In this document: positions 48,791 through 56,870 of the stretch, piece by piece
Numbering within the stretch: the first letter of the stretch is position 1
How the letters are laid out: every line of letters begins with the position of its first letter
Source of the DNA: a virus
Virus record (IMG/VR): IMGVR_UViG_3300014887_000002
Location: 1-64,000 of that record
DNA length: 64,000 bases
Reading direction: 5' to 3' (one strand)
Position numbers and translations under genes: made by a program
Notes under the pieces: model-generated
What the model saw: the letters and a program-made list of their open reading frames with translations, nothing else
Database searches by the model: none
What the model was told of the DNA's origin: nothing

Positions 48791-51700
48791 GCTGCGTACG
48801 TATTTCCCCTGACATCAAGAAATAGACACGTAGACGAATCGGTAAAGAGCAGAGGCGTCGTTTTGGCAACCACACTTACAGGCAAGCTATAAGTAGCCGT
48901 GACCTCATCTATGAATAAAAATTTGAAGATCCTCATGCGGATAGCTTGTTCTTTGCTTGCGGTGCCGAGTAGATCCATAGTGATATTATGAACACGGATG
49001 CGATAGCCGCCAAGCATAATATCGAATAACAGATTGAGGCCATAAGCTCTCGACAGAAAAGCATCAAGCTGGAGTGACCGTGTGAATGAAATGCTTAAGA
49101 GAACATCGAAGTATTCAGATATAGATTGAATTCCTTTCAAGTGAGCGTCAAATTCACTGACGAGAGAAGCTGAATACGAACAAAGAGCATCAAGAGTCAT
49201 TCGAACTTCAAGATTCAGAGTTGCGAGTATAAGGCTAAGCTTCATAATCTCACTCAGGTTATGTACCCGAAGGATAGCATCGACTGAGAGATTCTGCCGC
49301 TTAAAGGACTCGAGGAGAGCTTCGAAAGCGAGAGTATAAGGAATGTTTAGCAAAGCTAATGTGGAATCGAACGGATAGTCCGATGATTCTCGCCGTCTAG
49401 CAATAAGGTCCAGTAAATAAGATTTTGGAATATTGGTCTTCTTCGAGATTAATTCAACGACATAATCGATTGGCACTTCACTCGCCATAAGCAAGTTATC
49501 GACAGTAAGAGCCTTCGTTTTGAGTACTGACGTGAGGACGTCTATAAGAAACGCTCTGACGTCTGTCTTCTCTAGCAGACTATCGAGACTAAGAGTTAAA
49601 CCCTTTCCAAGCCTAAGAGCAAGATCGAAGGATAGCGTTAGTGGTAGATCGGCAGCATGCAATATAGTATCGGTAACAACTTTCAAGGGTACCGTGAGAA
49701 GACAAATACTAGTAAACGGATAAGTCTGCAGAATCGATTTCTTCAATATTGTATTATATATGGCTGTTCGGATGGTGTTAGAGAGGGACAGTAAAGCATG
49801 GAATAAAACGTCTTGACTCAATCCAATCTTTTCAAAAACTGCATCAATGGATAAGAATTTCGAATTAGTCCTTCTAAGTGCCGAGTCGAATGTTGCCTTT
49901 AAGGATAGATACCTCTGCTCTAATACGCTATCGGATACCAGATGCCGCTTAGCTGCCATCAGGAGTATATTGTCAAAGAGGATGTCAGCGGTGATGTTTT
50001 CTCTCTCAAATACCGTGTCCAGAACATGTGCATTGATGAATGCCTTTGAGAATAGGGCATTGAAGCCCAAATTCGACTCCAAAGCGGTTTCCAATATGGC
50101 ATCGAACAATTGCTCCGTAGAGATATGAAGCTTCTCAAGCATAGCATCGAGAGAATGGATTTTACCGGCCTTATATTGCAATGAGACATCAAAGAGATAT
50201 TTCTTATCTATATTGAGCTTCTTCGCTAAGAGCCCCAGGAAATAATCGCATTCGGCCAAGCCAGATAGCAACGATCCGATGAGGTGCTTTTTCTCAAGGC
50301 GATATTTCTGGATAATCGCATCGAAAAGTGAAGCTATTTCGGATTTCCCCTCGAAGACTACATTAAGTGGCATATCGGAAGAAAGGACGGCGGCCAATAT
50401 CGCATCTACTACCGCATCCTTCTCCAAGTGGAATTTCGTTGCTAAAAGGTCTATTGCTGTTGAGCAGGATGGACTTGCCTCTAGTATGGTATCGACGATA
50501 AGGCTCTTTGGAATATCCAGCCTAAGAGCTATCGTGTCCAGCAAATATGAGCTTTCCAATAATTTCCTGAGGAGGAGATCGTAACCATACACCCTGCTGG
50601 CGTAGCCCTCGAGTATTGCATCAGCAATAATTTTTCGGAAATTAGTCCGTTCAAGCAAAGTTGACATAAGAGATTCGCGTATATTAGTAGACTCCAAGAG
50701 GGCATTGAAATTCTTTTGTGTTAGAACATTATAGGCAAGTAGGAGGGCATCAAAATCCATCAGTCGCTTTAGGCATCTTTTGATCAGCACATCAAAGGAC
50801 TCAGCTTTAGGAATAGTAGTTTCGAGCAGGATATCGATAATTTGTTCTTTGGATAAATCTGATTTTTCGGCTAACATTGAAAGCAGATGGCTCAAAGAAC
50901 CACGCGACCGAAGAAGGCTGTTGGTTATAAAAGATCGAGATATGCCTAACTTCTCTGCAATCACGTCCATCAAGCTAGATTCGGAGCGTAAGCGCTGGAG
51001 TATTGTATCGACTGAATAATTCCTGCCAAGCGTTATCGAGAATACAACATCCAGGATCATATCCGCCTTTTGTGGCTTTTCGACTAAAAGCGTCATCAGA
51101 TATGAAGACACATTTCTGGCTAATAAATCAAGATCAGCAGGATAGGTAATAGTCCCACGTATTTCCGCAAGAGCATCAAAGTTAACGTCTAAATGCATTG
51201 ATCTACGAAGTAGAGATTCAATTGCGTGTTTTAGTTCGCTCTTAGAGGAAAGAATGGCGTCGTAAGCAAGTGGAAGTAGCTTAGCTGTCTCTAGGAGAGT
51301 ATCAATGAAGGCGTTTTTCCTTATAGTTGCAAGGATTAAACTGCTGAAAGGAATCTCACACTCCTCCATAGCCTCCAGCAAAGCATCGAACACCTTAGCC
51401 TGTGTCTTTCTTTCAGAGATCAAAGTATCAATGCTAAAAGGCCTTTCCAAATTCAATCGTGAAATCAGAATATTCTCAACGTAGTCACGAATGTTGAGTT
51501 TCTCGAGTAAGGCATCGAGGGTTTCCTGAAGCTCCTCACGACTCTTTAATAGGATGTCAATTACGGCGCTTCGATCTAGATTAAGTTTTTCTAGTATAGC
51601 ACTGAGTGGTGCTGATGTGCTTAGCCGTTGTGATAATAGGCTATCTATCAAGGCCGGTAGAGGGATATTTGTCTTTTTCGAGATAATGTCTAAGCATAAG

Positions 51701-51963
51701 CTCTCACTCAGGATGGCTTTGCATAATGCATCAATGCTTTTATTGAGAGCAGTTTTACGAGAGAAGAGGGCATCAGCGCTGAAAGATTTTTCTTTTGTGA
51801 GATATAGAAGTGAATCAAAGGTGTAAGTTGTTGATTTTGTGACGGCCTCGGGAAGGATAAGGAATTGGCCAAATTCCAATAGCCCATCGATTCGAAATTC
51901 AGCCCATTCTGAGAGTCGAGAATCGAATAGCAGGAAATACCCCCATTCAGTCAAATTAGTCAT
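48787..51963 (-). CDS. Giant repeat protein of about 70 degenerate 14-residue units, 1058 aa
   Basis: From about residue 40 to 970 the chain is built of units of about 14 residues with consensus [FIL]-D-x-[LI]-L-[EKR]-x(8) (for example FDALLEAMEECEIP, YDAILSSKSELKHA, FDALAEIRGTITYPA). A hydrophobic pair and an Asp recur with every unit, so the fold could be a helical solenoid or an extended fibre. N- and C-terminal ends are non-repetitive. Probably a long fibre or whisker; no enzymatic motif. Confidence 0.7.
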   Translation of the reverse strand: MTNLTEWGYFLLFDSRLSEWAEFRIDGLLEFGQFLILPEAVTKSTTYTFDSLLYLTKEKSFSADALFSRKTALNKSIDALCKAILSESLCLDIISKKTNIPLPALIDSLLSQRLSTSAPLSAILEKLNLDRSAVIDILLKSREELQETLDALLEKLNIRDYVENILISRLNLERPFSIDTLISERKTQAKVFDALLEAMEECEIPFSSLILATIRKNAFIDTLLETAKLLPLAYDAILSSKSELKHAIESLLRRSMHLDVNFDALAEIRGTITYPADLDLLARNVSSYLMTLLVEKPQKADMILDVVFSITLGRNYSVDTILQRLRSESSLMDVIAEKLGISRSFITNSLLRSRGSLSHLLSMLAEKSDLSKEQIIDILLETTIPKAESFDVLIKRCLKRLMDFDALLLAYNVLTQKNFNALLESTNIRESLMSTLLERTNFRKIIADAILEGYASRVYGYDLLLRKLLESSYLLDTIALRLDIPKSLIVDTILEASPSCSTAIDLLATKFHLEKDAVVDAILAAVLSSDMPLNVVFEGKSEIASLFDAIIQKYRLEKKHLIGSLLSGLAECDYFLGLLAKKLNIDKKYLFDVSLQYKAGKIHSLDAMLEKLHISTEQLFDAILETALESNLGFNALFSKAFINAHVLDTVFERENITADILFDNILLMAAKRHLVSDSVLEQRYLSLKATFDSALRRTNSKFLSIDAVFEKIGLSQDVLFHALLSLSNTIRTAIYNTILKKSILQTYPFTSICLLTVPLKVVTDTILHAADLPLTLSFDLALRLGKGLTLSLDSLLEKTDVRAFLIDVLTSVLKTKALTVDNLLMASEVPIDYVVELISKKTNIPKSYLLDLIARRRESSDYPFDSTLALLNIPYTLAFEALLESFKRQNLSVDAILRVHNLSEIMKLSLILATLNLEVRMTLDALCSYSASLVSEFDAHLKGIQSISEYFDVLLSISFTRSLQLDAFLSRAYGLNLLFDIMLGGYRIRVHNITMDLLGTASKEQAIRMRIFKFLFIDEVTATYSLPVSVVAKTTPLLFTDSSTCLFLDVRGNTYAA

Positions 51964-52735
51964 GATACAGCAGCGGCCTTATGTATAATTTAGTAGGTAT
52001 GTAATTTCGAAAGATATAGGGATGATAACTCGAATATGCGCCTGCCCATATATCATTCCTGTACGATATATCGCCTTGTCCAAGTGCAAACAACTTATAA
52101 GTTGGAGATGGATGCCACGGAGAGAAATTAATCGATGTAGAATAGCTTGGACCCCTATTACCAAAGACCTCTTCACATTCGTGATATACGAAATAATTAG
52201 CCTTCCCGTAATAAGTCGCCGGCCCCTCGCTAGCGGTGGGCTCCTGAACAATGTCTTCGGTTCTGTATTCCCAAAGACATTTATACTGGGGAAATAATTC
52301 AATTCGTGTAGGCTGTATTTGGCGAAGTTGATAATCCCATTTAAATCCCGATTTAGCAGCCCACATCTTCACCTCAAGGGTATCTCCGACGGAAACGTCA
52401 TAAAAGTAGGCGTTGAATGACCAGTAATAATTAGCGATAACGTTACGAGAGCGGGTATAAACTTCCTCACCATTCTTTAAGGTCTTCTCATATACCGTCG
52501 TGTAGCTTCCGCTTTCATTCTTACCGCTAGTGTCGATTATCGCAACGTATTTAACATCCGTTGGCTCTATATTAAATGAAGGAAGATCGGATGAGGAGAC
52601 CGTATAGCTAATTTGAGGAGAGGAAGGCTCGGATGTAGGCAGATTTTCAGGCGTACTCTTATATTCCTCCCAGGGAGACTGTATCGTGATGCTAAGGACT
52701 CGAAGGCTACCGACCAATGGCTGGCGAATAGTCAT
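51956..52735 (-). CDS. Virion beta-rich protein, 259 aa
   Basis: Mostly beta, rich in Tyr, Ser, Pro. Segments RNVIANYYWSFNAYFYDVSVGDTLEVKMW and FSPWHPSPTYKLFALGQGDISY look like a jelly-roll or carbohydrate-binding fold. Located with fibre genes; probably a capsid or tail appendage. No family recognised. Confidence 0.55.
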   Translation of the reverse strand: MTIRQPLVGSLRVLSITIQSPWEEYKSTPENLPTSEPSSPQISYTVSSSDLPSFNIEPTDVKYVAIIDTSGKNESGSYTTVYEKTLKNGEEVYTRSRNVIANYYWSFNAYFYDVSVGDTLEVKMWAAKSGFKWDYQLRQIQPTRIELFPQYKCLWEYRTEDIVQEPTASEGPATYYGKANYFVYHECEEVFGNRGPSYSTSINFSPWHPSPTYKLFALGQGDISYRNDIWAGAYSSYHPYIFRNYIPTKLYIRPLLYHD

Positions 52736-52968
52736 TCGTTTAGCGAGAATATTTCTTTAAGGACAGCAGACGGATAAAGCTCTTTTATAATCTTAGCTAT
52801 ATCATCTTTTTGCTCAATAAATTGATCCGGAAGCTCAACTAATAATTCTCTTTTGACATAAGAATAGCCCACCCCGGCTGCTTCCGGAACTCTCTCCATT
52901 ATAGTCTTGTGCAAATCCTCTAGGCTTGTATCCTCAGATAAGTGGACATTACTAAATATCATCTCCAT
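52732..52968 (-). CDS. Hypothetical protein, 78 aa
   Basis: Alpha/beta sequence with a DLHKTIMERVPEA helix. Small partner of the adjacent fibre-like proteins. It overlaps the next gene by 4 nt. No family recognised. Confidence 0.5.
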   Translation of the reverse strand: MEMIFSNVHLSEDTSLEDLHKTIMERVPEAAGVGYSYVKRELLVELPDQFIEQKDDIAKIIKELYPSAVLKEIFSLNE

Positions 52969-52980
52969 CTTCCATCGGCT

Positions 52981-53271
52981 TTATTTTGTCTGAACACCGT
53001 CATAGCCAATCAATCTCGAGGTAGAAGTGTCTTTGTTATGCACCTTAAGATATACCGAATTTGTTACGTGGAATGCATAGCGTGCATAGACGCCAGACCC
53101 GCTGTCACTGTCAAAGACAATATCATGGCTCCCATCTGTGAATATCAGCTCGATATCATGTTCATGGTATATATTATGTATCACCCATTCTTCTCCGGTT
53201 GGTGGTCGTATAGAAAGATAGCCATTCGCTGATACAGACGAAATTCCACTTTTAACATCACCTACGGCCAT
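52981..53271 (-). CDS. Small beta-rich virion protein, 96 aa
   Basis: Begins VKSGISSVSANGYLSIRPPTGEEWVIHNIY and contains alternating hydrophobic strands, a pattern seen in small phage virion beta proteins that accompany fibre genes. Function unknown. Confidence 0.55.
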   Translation of the reverse strand: MAVGDVKSGISSVSANGYLSIRPPTGEEWVIHNIYHEHDIELIFTDGSHDIVFDSDSGSGVYARYAFHVTNSVYLKVHNKDTSTSRLIGYDGVQTK

Positions 53272-53276
53272 TCTTG

Positions 53277-53939
53277 TTATTCATATTTCACTTCCACATC
53301 CCCATCCTCGGAAACATAGAGGATAGTCTTATAATTACGGCCTGCGATAGTCTCCTGGTATCCGACAGCATACAATCGCCAGCGCTTTTCTCGAGTGTAT
53401 TGAATAGTAGTGATACGCTTTCGCTCAAGATACCCACCACATTCAGGACAGTGACCGAGCCCACCCTTCTCTGGGGCCGTGTTTTCAGTTTCTTCAAATT
53501 TCTCGAATCTCTTGCCACAACTCTTGCAGACGAAATAGTCATGAGCTCCGCAATAAGGGCAAATTGGTGAAGGATATCGAGTGTCACTAAAGATTTTGGT
53601 ATCAGGCCCAACTGCGAATTCCCGCCCACATGCTTGACATATTCTATATTCCTCGTTCGCAATAAAATTTCGTGTGAAGAGTATAAATCTCTTTGGCTTT
53701 TTGATGGTAACCTCGACCTTAGGCAGAAATGGATTAGCGATGGCTGGAATGCCACGCTTATTCAATTCCTCTGCAGCTCGAGAAGAGAGAGGATACCAAC
53801 CTATCTTGACTAATCTAGAATTGTCGATATCAGATATCTTGTTCGTATGATAGTCTTGCGGATCAAATTGCGGCAAACAAGTGCCATCTGCATAGTGTGC
53901 AATCCAGAAATAACATATAGGATGAGGCTGGGATGCCAT
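53277..53939 (-). CDS. Virion-module protein with two zinc ribbons, 220 aa
   Basis: Four CxxC knuckles (CQACG, CPYCG, CKSCG, CPECG) make two zinc ribbons in the centre, flanked by a beta N-terminus (SQPHPICYFWIAHYADGTCLP) and a strand-rich tail. ATG 53939 follows GGTGGTGAG; GTG 53987 would add 16 residues. A zinc-ribbon protein inside a structural operon is unusual and could be a DNA-contacting minor virion protein or a transcription regulator of late genes. Confidence 0.55.
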   Translation of the reverse strand: MASQPHPICYFWIAHYADGTCLPQFDPQDYHTNKISDIDNSRLVKIGWYPLSSRAAEELNKRGIPAIANPFLPKVEVTIKKPKRFILFTRNFIANEEYRICQACGREFAVGPDTKIFSDTRYPSPICPYCGAHDYFVCKSCGKRFEKFEETENTAPEKGGLGHCPECGGYLERKRITTIQYTREKRWRLYAVGYQETIAGRNYKTILYVSEDGDVEVKYE

Positions 53940-53988
53940 CTCACCACCCATTGTATTGGGATTGTTTCTCTTACTTAATACATTCACA

Positions 53989-54615
53989 TCACGCCTCGTC
54001 GTATACGAATGTTGCGGTTCTATCGGGTTTTAGGCCCTGCGTAGCTCCTGGCCCAACAATGACCTGAGTGACAACCAAATAGGATTTTCCGGTCTCACCA
54101 GCCCCGACAACCTGGCCTGACTGTACCATCAAGGCATTTTCAAGCGAATTGAAGTTCGTGATGCTCATTTTCTTGCCGGCAGTTGTAGAATAATAGGCGT
54201 GCGTTGTCTCTATAGGATCACCGCTCTGGCCGACAGTTCCAGTTGCTTGATCATATTGGTCAATAGGACAGCCCTGGGATAGTGTCCTGCAATCCTCGAC
54301 GGAAGAAGATGATACTCCCACGATAAGATCCCCGCCAGTGCCTAAGGACCAATCAGCATTTGGAGAGGTTGTCCAGGTCTGATAGTAGCGAACATTCTTG
54401 ATATAGGTATCTGGCCCAGATGTGATATCTAGGCAGTGGCTCTTCCAAAAGCTTCGATTCGTGCCTGATTCCGGAATTGGGATTGGATATGCCGTGCTGT
54501 CCTCATCGGGTATGTCGGCCGTGTAGTATCTCGAAGGATGCGATTCATCTTTTAGGGTATAGGTCGGTGAGCCTTCAGGTCCCGTCACTTCCTTTATGAC
54601 TACAGTTGCGACCAT
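53989..54615 (-). CDS. Virion beta-rich protein, 208 aa
   Basis: Strand-rich sequence with TYTLKDESHPSRYYTADIPDEDS and a C-terminal VVGAGETGKSYLVVTQVIVGPG that resembles a decoration or fibre domain. It lies directly after the connector genes. No family recognised. Confidence 0.55.
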   Translation of the reverse strand: MVATVVIKEVTGPEGSPTYTLKDESHPSRYYTADIPDEDSTAYPIPIPESGTNRSFWKSHCLDITSGPDTYIKNVRYYQTWTTSPNADWSLGTGGDLIVGVSSSSVEDCRTLSQGCPIDQYDQATGTVGQSGDPIETTHAYYSTTAGKKMSITNFNSLENALMVQSGQVVGAGETGKSYLVVTQVIVGPGATQGLKPDRTATFVYDEA

Positions 54616-54645
54616 ATCTCTCCATATTATATGCCTATCTGCACA

Positions 54646-55059
54646 TTAGACATCCAAACTCTGAGATTTCTCGAGCCTGAAATAAGACTTCGAGGATTTA
54701 GCTCGAAGCATAGCTAGGGCCATTTCACGATAGACGGCATAGGCGTTATAAGCCTCTCGCCCATACTTATCTGAGATTTTATAAGAGTAGTCACCTAACT
54801 TTTCGGACACTATAACATTGTATTTCTTGGAGACTCTTGGATTTTGGACAATTTGGGAGACAACCAAGAGTAACGCTGGAATCTTTGCATCATCCCGCGA
54901 TGGCATATTTCCATTGAAATACGCATCCGCAATGAATTGCTCTATCGCCTCGATTTTAGCGAGGAGTTCAGCCTTAGAGACGTCTTCATAAGATAAAGGC
55001 GGAGTGAAGAAATTCCTCACTTCATGTTCTTTGACAAGCTTAGGCTCATAGTCTGTCAT
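54646..55059 (-). CDS. Head-tail connector (gp6-like), 137 aa
   Basis: Helical throughout: SYEDVSKAELLAKIEAIEQFIADAYF, then LLVVSQIVQNPRVSKKYNVIVSEKLGDYSYK and YAVYREMALAMLRAK, the layout of gp6/gp15-type connector (adaptor) proteins that form a ring under the portal. It lies two genes after the capsid gene as expected. Confidence 0.7.
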   Translation of the reverse strand: MTDYEPKLVKEHEVRNFFTPPLSYEDVSKAELLAKIEAIEQFIADAYFNGNMPSRDDAKIPALLLVVSQIVQNPRVSKKYNVIVSEKLGDYSYKISDKYGREAYNAYAVYREMALAMLRAKSSKSYFRLEKSQSLDV

Positions 55060-55060
55060 A

Positions 55061-55345
55061 TCAATCGTCTATATCAGGCCTTGCTTCTCGTAAATCGACA
55101 TATCTTGGAGCTCTAACAGCTGGATTTGTAATATAATGCTCAGTCGAGACAACATACGTCCAGGGATTTGTTTTTCCTCCGCCCTTAGGAAACTGAATTT
55201 CAAGGTCGATTAACTCATCCTCAGAGAGCTGGCTTCTATCAACTAGGCCTATGCGCCTATAATCCTCAGCTGTTTCCCTTATCCACAATTCTTTGCCGTT
55301 TCCGGTATGCATATCACTAGCGACTTTATCAAGAGCCAGACACAT
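55061..55345 (-). CDS. Hypothetical capsid-module protein, 94 aa
   Basis: Between the capsid and connector genes; 1 nt before the connector start. Contains the acidic-Trp segment KELWIRETAEDYRRIGLVDRSQLSEDEL and a C-terminal YVDLREARPDIDD. No family recognised; probably a small head-accessory or connector-partner protein. Confidence 0.55.
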   Translation of the reverse strand: MCLALDKVASDMHTGNGKELWIRETAEDYRRIGLVDRSQLSEDELIDLEIQFPKGGGKTNPWTYVVSTEHYITNPAVRAPRYVDLREARPDIDD

Positions 55346-55382
55346 AAAACATAGGAGAGGTGAATTAAATGATTCAATGGGA

Positions 55383-56354
55383 TTACTTGGATAGGATCCT
55401 TACACCAGCGTCATCGCGGAGAATGCCGACTCCGAATCTCATCTTAGCTGTGATCCCGACTAGGTCTCTGATTGGGTCCTCATACTGTGATATCGTGATG
55501 TCGTCTCTCATTACTATGACCGCAGTGTTGTTGCTATCAAGGACCAAAGCATAGTAGTGGTTGTCTCCATCTGTGCCATCCCAGTAGACACCACTGTCAT
55601 CACTTGGAGTTACGCTCAGGGTGTATGGCTTCAGACCAAGCAGCCTGGGTATTGTGCCCTCTCTCAATGGGGTCTCAGTTCCAGCGTAGGCAACGTAGAC
55701 CAAGTTGCTGTCCTGCAGCAAGTAGCCCTCTGCAGTTGGGTGAGTTATAAGCACGTCTGGTATCCAGTTCTTCTCTTTGACCTTGCTTATTGCCGTCGCG
55801 ATGTCACTTACTGCGATGTGGGATCCGGCCGGGTCAACATCACTTATGCCATCTAGTTCCTTCAAGAGCTTCTCGAGGACAACCCTGTTTAGCGTGTTCT
55901 CCAATCTGAGCCCAGCCTTCTTTATCTCATGCTCTACGATGTTGAATAGGCAGTCGTCAATCATCTCCTTTGTGATCAATGGCCTTGTGGCATACTTCTC
56001 GACCTCTACGTCAATCTTGCTGTAAGACTCCTCGCCTACTGGTATAGCCGCACCCTCAGCGACTTTCTCAGCATAAGCACCAGCAGAGCCTGCGATAAAT
56101 CTAACTGAGTAGCTCTTGGTCTTCTGGATCGGGAATATGTTCCTAACGCACTTGACTGGCTCAGCTCCCTCGTAGACCTTCTTGATGACCTCCTCTTGAA
56201 GCAGTGTGGTCTCGGTTATGTCCTCCGCTTGGAGCAGCATCTTGACAGCCCTGTCACCAACGACTTTCTTGAATGATTCTGAATTGAGCATCCTTTTTCT
56301 CTCAGCGTTGCCTGCAAATGCGTACTCTAAAAGCTTAACAAACCTGCTTGCCAT
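55383..56354 (-). CDS. Major capsid protein, HK97 fold
   Basis: The 323 aa protein has a short N-arm, VKCVRNIFPIQKTKSYSVRFIAGSAGAYAEKVAEGAAIP (E-loop region), YATRPLITKEMIDD (P-domain spine-helix start), LITHPTAEGYLL and a C-terminal ISQYEDPIRDLVGITAKMRFGVGIL, the order of HK97-type major capsid proteins. It is the abundant shell protein and is probably cleaved at its N-arm by the protease encoded upstream. Spacing to its neighbours (37 and 63 nt) is wider than elsewhere in this arm. Confidence 0.88.
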   Translation of the reverse strand: MASRFVKLLEYAFAGNAERKRMLNSESFKKVVGDRAVKMLLQAEDITETTLLQEEVIKKVYEGAEPVKCVRNIFPIQKTKSYSVRFIAGSAGAYAEKVAEGAAIPVGEESYSKIDVEVEKYATRPLITKEMIDDCLFNIVEHEIKKAGLRLENTLNRVVLEKLLKELDGISDVDPAGSHIAVSDIATAISKVKEKNWIPDVLITHPTAEGYLLQDSNLVYVAYAGTETPLREGTIPRLLGLKPYTLSVTPSDDSGVYWDGTDGDNHYYALVLDSNNTAVIVMRDDITISQYEDPIRDLVGITAKMRFGVGILRDDAGVRILSK

Positions 56355-56417
56355 ACCATCACATTAAATTTAATTCAACATTAAACATAGATGATGGGTC
56401 AACATTAAGAACAGCGA

Positions 56418-56795
56418 TTAGAGCAGTAATACCTTGCCCGTGCCCGGAAGGCTCGAAGGCGCTTCTAAGAGTATCGCCATGACTCTTCCTGTGCCATTAA
56501 CGTCCAGCCAGCCGTGGTTGTATTTCAGCAAAGCTCCCGGAGAGTCGGAGCCAGTCCCAGAGATTCTCGCCTTGACTATGTTGCCGGGTCCCCAGACCAT
56601 GACCTTCTCGCCATCACTAGCGTCATAAGCCGCAATGCCTATCCCATTAGCCGAAGAGCTTGCAGGGACGTAGACCTTCATGTCGCCAGCAGGGACTACA
56701 GCCTGTCCGGCCTGAATCGAGCCAGACGCAGTGAAGGGCAGCATTGAGCCTTCCGGCACAATCTCGATAGGCTGGGAGGGACTCGTGAACGCCAT
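56418..56795 (-). CDS. Capsid decoration protein (DUF2190-like), 125 aa
   Basis: FTASGSIQAGQAVVPAGDMKVYVPASSSANGIGIAAYDAS and VWGPGNIVKARISGTGSDSPGAL are typical of the small glycine-rich DUF2190 decoration protein encoded next to the protease and capsid genes. It would bind the outside of the shell at threefold sites. Confidence 0.75.
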   Translation of the reverse strand: MAFTSPSQPIEIVPEGSMLPFTASGSIQAGQAVVPAGDMKVYVPASSSANGIGIAAYDASDGEKVMVWGPGNIVKARISGTGSDSPGALLKYNHGWLDVNGTGRVMAILLEAPSSLPGTGKVLLL

Positions 56796-56870
56796 ATCCT
56801 TCAGTCGTATATTAGAAATTTGGAGACAAACATATGCCAGTTAGTAGACAGAACAGCATACAGCAATTCA

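Noticed and set aside
56355-56417. Palindrome ATTAAATTTAAT before the capsid gene as its TATA box
   Set aside because: It lies only 9 nt before the start codon. A TATA box needs about 25 nt to the transcript start, so it cannot serve this gene except as part of a leader.
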